From IMG/VR virus record IMGVR_UViG_3300046703_000046, positions 1-20,184 of that record: DNA of 20,184 nucleotides; one strand, written 5' to 3'. The notes beneath the pieces are model-generated. The model saw only the letters and a program-made list of their open reading frames with translations. It was not told where the DNA came from and made no database searches. How positions within the stretch are numbered: position 1 is the first letter of the stretch; each line of letters opens with the position of its first letter. The stretch is from a virus. The position numbers were made by a program, and so were the translations under genes. Below, one piece after another: positions 7,001 to 13,588 of the stretch.

Positions 7001-9522
7001 AGTTCAGGGGTCATCGTTGTGATCTTTGCGGTAACATCAATAGTGTATTTGTGGTTTGCTAGTTGAGTTGCTACCATAGTGGCCGCATCTGGGGATAATC
7101 CGGCATCGACAAGGATTTTATATGCTTCTGAGAAAGTAGTCGCGTTTTCCAGTTGCGATATTATCGACGGTATAGACGCAGAGTCTATACCCACACTTGC
7201 CAATAATTTAGTGGCGCCAATCTGTTCTGGAAGGGTGTCTAACACGGTTTTATCGAATATTGGACGGATCACAGGCACCACAGTTTGCATAGTGTTTTTT
7301 ATCGTATTCGCATCTTCTTGGATCTGTGCGTCACTTATTAGAGGCACGTCAGGTAAGAGAGAGCCCCCAGGTAGTGAATTTTTAACCTTATTAATGGCGT
7401 TGGCAATCCCGTTGTAAAAGAGGTCCCCAAGTAGGTTGGCAACCGCCGCCGCCCCCGCAAGGATACCATCCCAGTTTATAACCAACCTGTCCAACTGGGT
7501 CTGAATCCCAGCAGTAAAACCACTTATTGCTGATGCAAAACCGCTCTTAAATTCACTACCTAGATCTTGACTTGCCCCTTGGACCGCACTTGTAGCCTCA
7601 CCGGAGTCCCCCCCGCCTATAGAGCCTGCGATAGCCGTCCAAAACCAACTTGAGATACTGAAAAGTGTTTGTATGGCTGTAATAAATGCTTCGCCTAATA
7701 GTTGACCCGCTGTATTCCCAACCGATTTCCAGTCCTGTGTTTCAAACCAAGAAATAACAATATTCCTTAAGTTATCCATATTGGCAGCGAAACTATCCCA
7801 GATGCCACCCCAATCGACGCTCCTGACGGCTGTCATTATGGATGTTACTATATTACTCCCAATACCACCCCAATCGACGGATTTAACCGAGGCGACAAGA
7901 CTACTCCAGATGCCACCCCAATCGACGGACTTAAACGCCGCTACTGCCGCGACAAAGGCACCGACAAGAGCTAGTTTAATGGTGTTCCCAATACCACCCC
8001 AATCGACGGCTTTGAGGGCATCGCCTACTTTAGAGGCGGCAGAGGCGATTTCATTCCATACTTCCGCAGCGCCGCTTTTGATTGACTCCCATACACCACC
8101 CCAATCGACGGCTTTGATAGCATTAACAGCGGTATTCCATCCAGCGACGATCGTGGCCCATGTGGACTGAGCATTGGAAACCATCGTATTCCAGATGCCG
8201 CCCCAGTCTACCTTTTTGATGGCGTCTAAGCCGCCCCTAACCGCGTTTGCTATGGCAGTTCCGACCCCGCCCCAGTTAACGGCCATTAAGAAGGCAAGGA
8301 GCGCAGCGCCCAGTGAAGCCAGGCCAGTCAATGCCGATTTGATCCCGTTTAAGATGGCAGTTCCGACGGCACCCCAGTCGGTTGATTTTAAGGTGTCCCA
8401 CACGCCTGTCAGTGTGCTCTTTATCGTGTCGAAACTCTCCATGAGAGATATTTTGAGTTTGTTTCCAATATCCCCCCAGTTGAGTTTCATGAGGTAATTG
8501 AAAGTGTCCATTACGCCAGTTTTGAGTAAATTTCCTACTTGACCGAAGTCACCAGCGAAAAGAGCGTCTTTAACTTTACCCCCCCATGATACTAATTCCT
8601 GGACTTTAGCGACCACCCCGCCCATCAACCCTTGAAACGTTTTAGAGGTTGTTTCGAGGGTAAGAAAAGCAGCGCCTACTGCAACGGCACCTACAAGAAC
8701 GGGACCCGAAATTATCCCACCTAACATGCCTGCTCCAGTGGTCGCCATATACATTTCATTGCTGAACAGCCCTCCGACTTGCGCCATAGCCCCCATGCTC
8801 TTAAGGGGGCCAGAAAAGGCCTTCGCAAGGCCGGAGTCCTTGCCCATCGTAGTGAATAACCGATTGACCCCAGTGACGTCCTTTTTTAAGCCGGTAAGCT
8901 CGGTTTTCATTACTTTAAAGCCGTTTGTATCGGCAGTAGATTTGAGGGCCACTACGTTGTCTTTCTTGACATTATTGATCTCGCTGTTTAGCGCTTTAAT
9001 TGGTGCGGAGTTAACCACCGTTTCTACCTCGATTATCTGGGGGCTCATTCCGCTTATCTCGCTAGACAGGGCAGCCAACGAACCATCATCCACGTTCGTA
9101 TCGACATCTATGGTGGTTCCGCTCAGGGAATCAATCGCGCTTTGCGCTTCTGTAATAGCAGAGTCATCGACAGCAGTAGCTATATTAACAGTTTGACCGC
9201 CGAGGCTATCTATAGAAGAGGTAATATCAGATTCAAGGCTCGTAGTATCCGCGATTGCCTCGACGTTAGCCGTTAGGCCATTGGTTGCAGAGGATAGGTC
9301 AGCTTCGATTGCAGAGGTGTCTACAGTCGCTGCTATATCGGCAGTTAACCCAGTAGTAGCCGTCGCGAGGTCTGCCTCAAGAGCGGAACTGTCAAAGTTT
9401 GTGGCGATGTCAATACTCTTTCCACTGAGCGCGTCGATGCTATCTGCTGCTGCTTGTATAGCCGCGTCAAGGTCACTCTCTAAGCTCAGGTTTACGCACA
9501 GATCCGCGATGACATCCGACAT
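4012..9522 (-). CDS. Tail tape measure protein
   Basis: At 1836 aa this is the longest gene in the window, and it follows the tail assembly chaperone frameshift pair as tape measure genes do. The ribosome binding site TAGGAGAATAA overlaps the end of the chaperone extension. The TMP sets tail length and is ejected with DNA. Approximate domains: 8-190, repeated A/D/S-rich units; 255-300 and other hydrophobic stretches (for example ISGPVLVGAVAVGAAFLTL) that could insert in membranes; 345-600, ten WGG repeats; 988-1085, about four AVDFVANTASSAWxWLQG repeats; 1131-1306, seven 25-residue repeats; 1308-1373, two CxxC repeats; 1376-1531, six 24-residue repeats; 1668-1763, cysteine heptads. Two GEKGPEAVIP-like motifs, common near TMP C-termini, flank the cysteine block (about 1576 and 1780). 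No peptidase or lysozyme domain is evident. At about 1.5 angstrom per residue the tail would be roughly 275 nm (inference). Confidence 0.93.
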   Translation of the reverse strand: MSDVIADLCVNLSLESDLDAAIQAAADSIDALSGKSIDIATNFDSSALEADLATATTGLTADIAATVDTSAIEADLSSATNGLTANVEAIADTTSLESDITSSIDSLGGQTVNIATAVDDSAITEAQSAIDSLSGTTIDVDTNVDDGSLAALSSEISGMSPQIIEVETVVNSAPIKALNSEINNVKKDNVVALKSTADTNGFKVMKTELTGLKKDVTGVNRLFTTMGKDSGLAKAFSGPLKSMGAMAQVGGLFSNEMYMATTGAGMLGGIISGPVLVGAVAVGAAFLTLETTSKTFQGLMGGVVAKVQELVSWGGKVKDALFAGDFGQVGNLLKTGVMDTFNYLMKLNWGDIGNKLKISLMESFDTIKSTLTGVWDTLKSTDWGAVGTAILNGIKSALTGLASLGAALLAFLMAVNWGGVGTAIANAVRGGLDAIKKVDWGGIWNTMVSNAQSTWATIVAGWNTAVNAIKAVDWGGVWESIKSGAAEVWNEIASAASKVGDALKAVDWGGIGNTIKLALVGAFVAAVAAFKSVDWGGIWSSLVASVKSVDWGGIGSNIVTSIMTAVRSVDWGGIWDSFAANMDNLRNIVISWFETQDWKSVGNTAGQLLGEAFITAIQTLFSISSWFWTAIAGSIGGGDSGEATSAVQGASQDLGSEFKSGFASAISGFTAGIQTQLDRLVINWDGILAGAAAVANLLGDLFYNGIANAINKVKNSLPGGSLLPDVPLISDAQIQEDANTIKNTMQTVVPVIRPIFDKTVLDTLPEQIGATKLLASVGIDSASIPSIISQLENATTFSEAYKILVDAGLSPDAATMVATQLANHKYTIDVTAKITTMTPELQAQIDAIPTGPTGPNDSVLKDNGGGGGDTRSVFDTITQGDLGSTLPQLLKSISSHGMLGGIAQATLNVTFILPAMAAAQLVWDFLKFIFDHFSTYTAILNLLVNAPDISKLFEDLKGIVGRTWDATVNFVKGAGQELWGFLTGVATAAVHTAQVIVDFIANAASNAWKWLQGTAGPMISAAVDFVANTASSAWTWLQGKAGPAISAAVDFVANTASSAWDWMQGKALPAIEQTVNFIAKVGGGILAAGASFIDQLLGNKSTDTGESKSVQVSMTTGTVSGNLLNKINVESPTTSITVSATLDANATKVFGTDAAAEIKKTIQVTATYDAKAAQVFGENSAPFTKAVTVTGTLTPPLDQVFGVNSAAFTKSVTVTGTLTPPLDQVFGQNSAAFTKSVTVTGTLTPPLDQVFGVNSAAFTKAVTVTGTLQAPLDQVFGINSAPFNKEVNVTANVAADPTAAKVFGSAPVQVTVDLIKGSCPWCDQIGLFAGSTTHAKVIVDLEKGTCAWCDQIGLFGGSSTHASITVDLVKGADNTGLDAMKATPVKIPIDVQTGPAQAAINALSRSSPVSIPIDAQTGPAQGAINAIARTAPINIPVTTDTAAAQGAINAIARGSPVSIPVDAQTGPAQGAIDAIARGSPVSVAVDCQTAPAQGAIDAIARASPVVVTVSCDTSAAQGAINAIQGKSVQVTVNTNYTSSGSSAEVKPAAKGMVVGMASGGLVGMASGGHITSGPQLALIGEKGPEAVIPESLWSGVAPWVFDALPQYAGGTVTGSGSAGGGGGGANWDKQIQYLQPINSNTKASLNYALVTTKNTATANTRLALIRTAGAATALSSNATAKACNSTAAACDATAAACETNCTTATDNNTSSIAGSCASIAGSCAATAGACAATAGSCAATAGSCSSTAGSCDTTAGCLTSNCSSYASGGVVDKPQFAFVGEKEREYIIPESKMGGLPSPKTSGDAKNVYYIHVEGVKSEDVVKEVIRKLRMRDILR
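4235..4520 (-). repeat. Cysteine heptad repeats in the tape measure C-terminal region
   Basis: About 85 residues hold 12 cysteines, most exactly seven residues apart, in units such as GSCAATA, GACAATA, GSCSSTA, TAAACDA (21-bp DNA period). The rest is Ala, Thr, Ser and Gly. The block is bounded on both sides by a GEK-type TMP motif. Confidence 0.9.
4930..5395 (-). repeat. 72-bp tandem repeats (SPVSIPIDAQTGPAQGAINAIAR)
   Basis: Six units of 24 residues (72 bp): a strand SPVSIP(I/V)D, then QTGPAQ and a helix GAI(N/D)AIAR. Adjacent copies share almost identical DNA (for example around 5024 and 5096). Confidence 0.9.
5405..5600 (-). repeat. Two CxxC repeats (CPWCDQIGLF / CAWCDQIGLF)
   Basis: Two copies of about 28 residues, each VDL.KG(S/T)C(P/A)WCDQIGLF.GS(T/S)THA. 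The CxxC pairs could bind a metal or form disulfides. They lie exactly between the 25- and the 24-residue repeat arrays. Confidence 0.85.
5605..6130 (-). repeat. 75-bp tandem repeats (VTVTGTLTPPLDQVFG)
   Basis: Seven units of 25 residues (75 bp), each with VTVTGTL-type strands, then PLDQVFG and NSAAFTK. The middle four are nearly identical. The outer ones diverge (ATKVFGTDAA, AAQVFGENSA, AAKVFGSAP). Confidence 0.9.
6270..6560 (-). repeat. 27-residue tandem repeats (AVDFVANTASSAWTWLQG)
   Basis: Three clear copies and one degenerate copy of an amphipathic helical unit ending in AW(K/T/D)W(L/M)QGxAxPxI. Neighbouring copies share long identical DNA stretches (around 6345-6390 and 6425-6470), which implies recent duplication or recombination. 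Confidence 0.85.
7720..8490 (-). repeat. Ten WGG repeats in the tape measure protein
   Basis: The motif VDWGGI(G/W)xx(I/L) recurs ten times (LNWGDIG, TDWGAVG, VNWGGVG, VDWGGIW, VDWGGVW, VDWGGIG, VDWGGIW, VDWGGIG, VDWGGIW, QDWKSVG), spaced by about 20-35 helical residues. At DNA level the plus-strand string ccaccccaatcgacg is repeated nearly unchanged in six of them. Tandem W-containing repeats are common in TMPs and probably set the helical register along the tube. Confidence 0.85.
8955..9500 (-). repeat. N-terminal Ala/Asp/Ser-rich repeats of the tape measure protein
   Basis: About six imperfect units of roughly 30 residues, each a short strand (such as IDIATNFDSSA, TADIAATVDTSA, VNIATAVDDSA, IDVDTNVDDGS) followed by a helix (such as LEADLATATTG). 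The same strand-plus-helix design reappears in the 24- and 25-residue repeats further on. Confidence 0.7.
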
Positions 9523-9533
9523 TTTGGTTTTGC

Positions 9534-9797
9534 TTATTCTCCTAGGTGTCTTACCTCTTCTGGCAAGTCATCTACAGTAAACATCTCCTCTGAGTAGTCC
9601 TTTGTGCCCCTACTGCGTGCTTCTTGTTCTGCCTCAGCTTGTTTCTGTTTTTTCAAGTTTTCTTTTTCTTTGATCCCATAGTAGGCATGCCATTGGCTCA
9701 GCTCATAGCTCGATACGTTGGCCATGAGCTGACCAACAGTCATGTGGAGCTGCTCTGCCAGGGAGAAGATAAAGAATAACTCATAGTTATCCCTCAG
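9534..9797 (-). CDS. Tail assembly chaperone, -1 frameshift extension (gpT-like part)
   Basis: This is the second part of the tail assembly chaperone, read in the -1 frame from the slippery site. The frame is open from the slip point: LRDNYELFFIFSLAEQLH leads into MTVGQLMANVSSYELSQWHAYYG, then a charged helix and a TAA at 9534. That makes 87 residues and a 212-residue fusion product with the upstream ORF. MTVxxLMxxxSSxELxxWxAYY is the typical pattern of the lambda gpT-like part of chaperones. An internal ATG at 9743 would give 69 aa, but the conserved residues before it argue for synthesis by frameshift. Its stop codon region supplies the ribosome binding site of the tape measure gene. The fusion is expected to bind the TMP and keep it soluble during tail assembly. 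Confidence 0.88.
   Translation of the reverse strand: MRDNYELFFIFSLAEQLHMTVGQLMANVSSYELSQWHAYYGIKEKENLKKQKQAEAEQEARSRGTKDYSEEMFTVDDLPEEVRHLGE
9776..9790 (-). other. Hairpin downstream of the frameshift site
   Basis: Perfect inverted repeat ATAACT/AGTTAT with a three-base loop, 6 nt after the slippery heptamer. This is within the usual 5-9 nt spacer for frameshift-stimulating structures. Confidence 0.55.
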
Positions 9798-10171
9798 TTT
9801 TTTGTTATCAGCTTGTCTGCATCACGTCCGAGACCCGAAAGCCTGTTGATAACTTTAGCGAGCCGTTCAAGAGGGGCGCTGTTTTTCAATAGCAGCCTTT
9901 CCATCTGGGTTTTCTTGAAGAGCCTTTCCCCTGTCTCTGGATTATAGGCCCCTAGGAAAACGATGTCCGCAGTAGTGCTTGTGCTGTGGACCTTGTTAGT
10001 TTCCCCGTCGATGTCAAGCATGTCGCCTAATACCGCTCGGTCCGCTCCGGTCATGTTCTTACAAAGAATCTCCATGTTATTCCACTCAGGGACTTTAACA
10101 AGCTCGCTTCGTTCATCGTTTAGGTTTAAGATCTCTTCTGCTAGATTTTGTTTCGTTGGTTTTTCTACCAT
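9794..10171 (-). CDS. Tail assembly chaperone (gpG-like, zero frame)
   Basis: The product is 125 aa, lying after the tail tube genes and before the tape measure gene, the standard place for a lambda gpG-like chaperone. The ribosome binding site is AAGGTGAGGT before ATG at 10171. The protein is small, charged and mainly helical (AEEILNLNDERSELVKVPEW, then ERLLLKNSAPLERLAKVINRL). Its last three codons ACA AAA AAC carry the slippery heptamer directly before the TGA stop, so most ribosomes stop here and a fraction shift into the gpT-like frame. Confidence 0.88.
   Translation of the reverse strand: MVEKPTKQNLAEEILNLNDERSELVKVPEWNNMEILCKNMTGADRAVLGDMLDIDGETNKVHSTSTTADIVFLGAYNPETGERLFKKTQMERLLLKNSAPLERLAKVINRLSGLGRDADKLITKN
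9797..9803 (-). other. Programmed -1 ribosomal frameshift site A AAA AAC
   Basis: The minus strand reads ACA AAA AAC TGA in the chaperone frame, so the X XXY YYZ heptamer A AAA AAC is in the correct register just before the stop. The -1 frame after it is open for 87 codons with gpT-like sequence. Six nucleotides downstream is a hairpin, ATAACT-ATG-AGTTAT (9790-9776), a perfect 6-bp stem that could stimulate slippage. An outer AGGGA/TCCCT pairing (9794-9790 with 9764-9760) is also possible. Confidence 0.88.
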
Positions 10172-10198
10172 ATTTCTACCTCACCTTTTTTATTTAGT

Positions 10199-10873
10199 TT
10201 ATGTTTGTCTCGATACTACGTGCCCTTCTGCATCCCGCATTCCATTCCACGCGATCGTCTCTTCTTGCATCCCTTCGATGGCAGCTTTCAAGTCATACTT
10301 GTCGATATTAGCCCACGAAAGTATGCTGAGATTAGCATGCACGTAGAATTGAACCGCGATGACCGCGTTGGCTATTGTTTGAGCCGAGAAATAATTAGGG
10401 ACTCCGACAGTGAACCCAGCAGGAGGTGCCGTTGTTGGGATCTCGGCAGGGTCAAAGAAGGTCCCAAGCGTGCCGCTCACTTCTGATAGACCACGATTTA
10501 CTGACTGGAAGTTCTGAGCGAACGGTGTTGTTTCCACGATTTTTGGAGTGATCTCCATAGTGAACTCGTTGCAATACAGCAACTGTGCCATTTCTAGATA
10601 TTTTCCCGTTATCGTTAGGGGTATGTGGGTTGTTTCATCTGCGGCTGACGTCCATGTTCCCGTCAGGCGATTAACCGTAATAGGTCCCGTTGGTGCGGTG
10701 GCCCAGTTTTGTGTTTGCGTGGTTACAGGAGCGCATACGCGCTTGAGCGGAGCTGTTATCTGAAATATCTTGCCTGCGCCGCTCATCGTTGTGGGCTCTA
10801 AAGTCATAACTGTTTCGGCAACGGTGCCCACGTAAACTACTGCGTGGTGCCCAGGTGTTATTACGCCTACCAT
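10199..10873 (-). CDS. Tail tube-like protein 3 (major tail protein candidate)
   Basis: The product is 224 aa with ribosome binding site TTAAGGAGC before the ATG. It ends with KYDLKAAIEGMQEETIAWNG, which matches in place and pattern the end of the two preceding genes (DIKDTVDGMQEVTFDVTNSG and SAKPEGMVEFKFTAQSTG). This is the C-terminal strand pattern of siphovirus tail tube proteins. It is longer than its two relatives, with a proline/threonine-rich region around residues 150-165. It is directly upstream of the chaperone pair, the normal place for the main tube protein. Which of the three forms the tube cannot be settled from sequence. Confidence 0.65.
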   Translation of the reverse strand: MVGVITPGHHAVVYVGTVAETVMTLEPTTMSGAGKIFQITAPLKRVCAPVTTQTQNWATAPTGPITVNRLTGTWTSAADETTHIPLTITGKYLEMAQLLYCNEFTMEITPKIVETTPFAQNFQSVNRGLSEVSGTLGTFFDPAEIPTTAPPAGFTVGVPNYFSAQTIANAVIAVQFYVHANLSILSWANIDKYDLKAAIEGMQEETIAWNGMRDAEGHVVSRQT

Positions 10874-10904
10874 GTTACTAGCTCCTTAAATTTGAAGCTA
10901 CTGT

Positions 10905-11321
10905 TTACGCCCACGTAACGATGGCGCCTGAGTTGGTGACATCGAACGTAACTTCTTGCATGCCGTCAACTGTGTCTTTTATGTCTATCTTTTCTACGAT
11001 TGCGTTAAAGTTGACTGTAGGTGAGGCCCCCGCGACACCGAACCCTAGCTTAATCCAGAGAATTGTATCGGACACATGGTTGGCAAAGATAGCCCCCTGC
11101 CCTGGGTCCGCATAATACAGAAACCCTGATATTGTAGCTGAGAGGTCCTTGATTGCGGACAGTTTAGCCGCATACGTTGGACATGCCGCAGCAAACTCTG
11201 TAACGTCGATGGCTTTCCCACTGAGAGACAGCTTAACATCATTGATGTGAGCGCATACCGTTGTGGGTCCCGTTGTGGCGCCTGCATACACTTTGGCGCA
11301 CGATCCTTTGGCTATTGTCAT
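10905..11321 (-). CDS. Tail tube-like protein 2
   Basis: The product is 138 aa with ribosome binding site TTAAGGAGAC. It begins MTIAKGSCAKVYAG and has KAIDVTEFAAACPTYAAKLSAIKDLSATISGF in the middle and DGMQEVTFDVTNSGAIVTW at the end. The layout aligns with the next gene upstream (MTIKDGSLGCLQAA, KNIDVTQMCGATNYVQRMTAIQKITYEAQG, EGMVEFKFTAQSTGAITHG). 'IDVT.......Y..+..AIK..' followed by a late 'GM.E..F....SGAI' is typical of small tail tube proteins. It is probably a structural component of the tube or its terminator region. Confidence 0.7.
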   Translation of the reverse strand: MTIAKGSCAKVYAGATTGPTTVCAHINDVKLSLSGKAIDVTEFAAACPTYAAKLSAIKDLSATISGFLYYADPGQGAIFANHVSDTILWIKLGFGVAGASPTVNFNAIVEKIDIKDTVDGMQEVTFDVTNSGAIVTWA

Positions 11322-11362
11322 TTTCTTATAGTCTCCTTAAGTTTTCATTCCGATTAATCCGG

Positions 11363-11767
11363 TTAACCGTGAGTTATCGCTCCGGTTGACTGTGCAGTAA
11401 ATTTAAATTCTACCATTCCCTCCGGCTTAGCGCTTATCGTAAACTTATCAATCACGGCCTGTGATTTCACGTATTTCGTTCCGTCGAAAAGAAATTTTAA
11501 CCAGAGTGGCGCATCGTTTACCGCGTTGTCTAGGCAGATGTTTTGTGCTATATCGCCATAGTCATCCCAAGCGCCTTGTGCCTCGTAAGTTATCTTTTGG
11601 ATGGCAGTCATTCTCTGAACGTAGTTAGTAGCTCCGCACATCTGCGTTACGTCAATATTTTTCTGTTCATGTGACCCTCCAAGCTCATGCGCCTGAGATA
11701 TGTTAACATACCCCGTATCTGCAACAGCTGCCTGGAGACATCCCAGCGACCCGTCTTTTATTGTCAT
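11363..11767 (-). CDS. Tail tube-like protein 1
   Basis: The product is 134 aa with a strong ribosome binding site (AGAGGTGA). It starts a new transcription-unit-like block: the 101-nt gap before it holds a 16-bp palindrome. It is a paralogue of the next gene by shared landmarks (start MTI.(K/A).GS, central IDVT with AIxKI, end GM.EF.FTAQSTGAIT). Expected role is tail tube subunit, or a specialised ring at the tube end. Confidence 0.68.
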   Translation of the reverse strand: MTIKDGSLGCLQAAVADTGYVNISQAHELGGSHEQKNIDVTQMCGATNYVQRMTAIQKITYEAQGAWDDYGDIAQNICLDNAVNDAPLWLKFLFDGTKYVKSQAVIDKFTISAKPEGMVEFKFTAQSTGAITHG

Positions 11768-11816
11768 CTTTTTGGTTCACCTCTGTAAATTCTAAGTTTC
11801 CACGTTTTCTTTCGCT

Positions 11817-11832
11817 GTCAACCGCGGTTGAC
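11817..11832. promoter_or_regulatory. 16-bp perfect palindrome, copy 1 (candidate operator)
   Basis: GTCAACCGCGGTTGAC lies in the 101-nt gap between the tail completion gene and the first tail tube gene. It is identical to the copy at 20127-20142. On the coding strand both copies are followed by A, so both contain TTGACA, a match to a bacterial -35 hexamer. I see no good -10 at 17 bases, so promoter function is unproven; a dimeric repressor or activator site is the simplest reading. Confidence 0.65.
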
Positions 11833-11868
11833 ACGTTGCCAATTATATTTTCCTAAGTTCTCAAGTTC

Positions 11869-12291
11869 TCATGTTTGCATCACATTTACCGCTAAGTCCA
11901 AAACGCCGTGATAGTGTTTCATGTCAGGATCCTTCATGACATTATTGAAGTCCGCTCGCGTCCGAACGTGCGTGTAACCTGTGATAGTAAGCGAAGTGCC
12001 GCAAAGCAGTTCTTTTAAATGCGTAATAATCTCTGCCGCCTGTTTTTTACCTTGATACGTGCTCCACACATGGAGCCTTATAGCCACTCTTTGACCAAGC
12101 GCTTCACAGAAGCAGTCCCAGGGAGTCTCCATTGGCTCCCCTATCTCTACATAAGGCTTAGTAGCTAGGGCCACCTCTTGCGGCACGTAGTCGTAAGCGC
12201 TGCATTCGTGTGTGGTCACAAGATGGGCATTGCCATTGATGACGTCAAGAATCGCGTGCTGTAATTCGAGGATCGCGGATTCTCTGGTCAT
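11869..12291 (-). CDS. Tail completion/terminator protein (DUF3168-like)
   Basis: The product is 140 aa and its ATG overlaps the stop of the preceding gene (ATGA at 12291-12288). It begins ESAILELQHAILDVI, then PQEVALATKPYVEIGEP, CFCEALGQRVAIRLHVWS, KKQAAEIITHLKELL, and a final repeat of strands ending LDLAVNVMQ. 'PYV.IGE' followed by '..R.HVWS...G...A..I...+..LL' is the DUF3168/gp17-like pattern of proteins that cap the head-proximal end of the siphovirus tail. The position between gp10-like and tail tube genes agrees. Confidence 0.8.
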   Translation of the reverse strand: MTRESAILELQHAILDVINGNAHLVTTHECSAYDYVPQEVALATKPYVEIGEPMETPWDCFCEALGQRVAIRLHVWSTYQGKKQAAEIITHLKELLCGTSLTITGYTHVRTRADFNNVMKDPDMKHYHGVLDLAVNVMQT

Positions 12292-12677
12292 GATTGGGAT
12301 AACCTACTTTTGATATACGCCGCTATTTCATCACGGGACCGTTCTGCCCCGCGTTTCATGTAGGGGTTTCCGGTCCAGCCTTTCCCACCTCTATCTGCAC
12401 TCCCAGGCTCCCACTCTCCAAACTCGACCCAATAAGCGTATTCAACCCCTGGGGCTATCGTAACCTCTGTGTCTGAGACTTGCGAAACGCTTATGCTACC
12501 CTGTAGTGCCCCTGAGACAACAGGCGCCTCTTCTTGGCATGCGGTTGCTAAGAGCTCTCCACCTTCATAGAGTGCCGTCGAGGCGTTGGAAACGATCTCA
12601 CCTAGTTTGGCCTTGATTTTGGCGCTTACTTCTGTCTTATCGGAATCCGAGATCGAAACCGTGATAGTTGCTGACAT
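12288..12677 (-). CDS. HK97 gp10-like neck/tail completion protein
   Basis: The product is 129 aa with ribosome binding site AAGGTGTAACG before the ATG. It contains CQEEAPVVSGALQGSISV, then GVEYAYWVEFGEWE, and GNPYMKRGAERSRDEIAAYI. The 'AP..+G.L..S', 'Y..+VEFG' and 'P(Y/F)M+.A' landmarks are the family signature of HK97 gp10-type proteins, which join tail to head. The downstream gene overlaps by 4 nt, which suggests translational coupling. Confidence 0.85.
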   Translation of the reverse strand: MSATITVSISDSDKTEVSAKIKAKLGEIVSNASTALYEGGELLATACQEEAPVVSGALQGSISVSQVSDTEVTIAPGVEYAYWVEFGEWEPGSADRGGKGWTGNPYMKRGAERSRDEIAAYIKSRLSQS

Positions 12678-12682
12678 ACTCG

Positions 12683-13024
12683 TTACACCTTTTCGTTGCA
12701 GTAGAGGGTCATATACTCGTTTTTCATTCCATGCGGATCTATGCCAAGGATCTCAAAGACCCTCGCGCCTAACTTAACAACGTGTTTAAGTGTGACACTC
12801 GCAGTCCACCACATCTCTATTACCCAGTCAGCCGATCCGACGATACGCCCCGCATTAAGTGCCTCAGTCCCAGATCTAAACTCGATTGAACACCATTCCG
12901 TCGATACGACGGTTTCCGTTGGGGGACTTGTGAAGCCACCGTATCCATCTGCCGTTTCGGCATAAGAAACGATAGTTACCACTTGGTCAAAGGTGTGGAA
13001 TTGGAAGGCCTGTTGTGTGCTCAT
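12683..13024 (-). CDS. Phage head-tail adaptor / head closure protein
   Basis: The product is 113 aa. It has FDQVVTIVSYAETADGYGGF, then STEWCSIEFRSGTEAL and a C-terminal VVKLGARVFEILGIDP...YMTLYCNE. A start with 'VTI......DGYGG', a central 'W..IE..SG.E' and a final 'R.FEI.GI.....N.Y..L.C.E' match the SPP1 gp16 / Phage_H_T_join family that closes the portal channel. There is no good Shine-Dalgarno directly before the ATG; the upstream 12 nt contain a GGTTCA/GGGTTCA direct repeat (plus strand 13025-13038). Translation may be coupled to the gene before it. Confidence 0.82.
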   Translation of the reverse strand: MSTQQAFQFHTFDQVVTIVSYAETADGYGGFTSPPTETVVSTEWCSIEFRSGTEALNAGRIVGSADWVIEMWWTASVTLKHVVKLGARVFEILGIDPHGMKNEYMTLYCNEKV

Positions 13025-13036
13025 GGGTTCACGGGT

Positions 13037-13588
13037 TCAAGGGAGGTAGACGATATACGGTCGTAGTTTCTTTTCAGTCATTGGTGGGATCGTGCCCATC
13101 GACGCTGGTTCGCTAAACCAATACGCAGCAAGTTCTATGATCGCTCGTTTAATCGGTAGAGGCACCGCGGAAGCGGCCCCGTAACCGGCCGTGTATTCGA
13201 TCAGCATGCCGTTAAGTTCTCTAATATAGCCCCAGGTGTAACCCGTTAAGAGTTCTACCCACCCTGGCTCTGAGAAGGTGTCCATCGTGTAGGACGCCGC
13301 GTCCTGGACCGTAGCGGCTCCTATGTCATTATAAGTAGTGATCGAAACGATGCTTCGAAGGGGGGGCCTCGGCAGCCATATTGCGTCCTTGACGTCTTTA
13401 TAATCAAGTGCTTTCTGCCAGGTCTGCGTGATAAAGGCGCGTCTCGTAAAGTCCTCGGCATATTGACGCGCTGCTTGTGCGAGCTCTAGCAGAGTTGCGT
13501 CCGCTGCAGATGATGACATGCGTAAGAAGGTCCGCACGTCTAACGCGACGGCGACGTCCGTTGCTGGGGCTGTCTTTAGTTTTATCAT
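13037..13588 (-). CDS. Head-tail connector protein (gp6-like / phiE125 gp8 family)
   Basis: The product is 183 aa and its ATG overlaps the previous stop (ATGA at 13588-13585). Its landmarks are ARQYAEDFTRRAFITQTWQ, IWLPRPPLRSIVSITTYND, PGWVELLTGYTWG, LIEYTAGYG, and PLPIKRAIIELAAYWF. These 'A+.Y.E..T.RA..TQTW', 'LPR.PL.S+.SI.Y' and 'YTAGYG...PL.I+.AI..L..YW' stretches are diagnostic of the gp6-like/phiE125 gp8 connector family. The protein forms the ring under the portal. Length is normal for the family. Confidence 0.9.
   Translation of the reverse strand: MIKLKTAPATDVAVALDVRTFLRMSSSAADATLLELAQAARQYAEDFTRRAFITQTWQKALDYKDVKDAIWLPRPPLRSIVSITTYNDIGAATVQDAASYTMDTFSEPGWVELLTGYTWGYIRELNGMLIEYTAGYGAASAVPLPIKRAIIELAAYWFSEPASMGTIPPMTEKKLRPYIVYLP

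Noticed and set aside
4265-9196. Many long plus-strand ORFs opposite the tape measure gene
   Set aside because: They mirror the repeats and Ala-rich codons of the TMP, lack ribosome binding sites and family landmarks, and the TMP frame is clearly the coding one.
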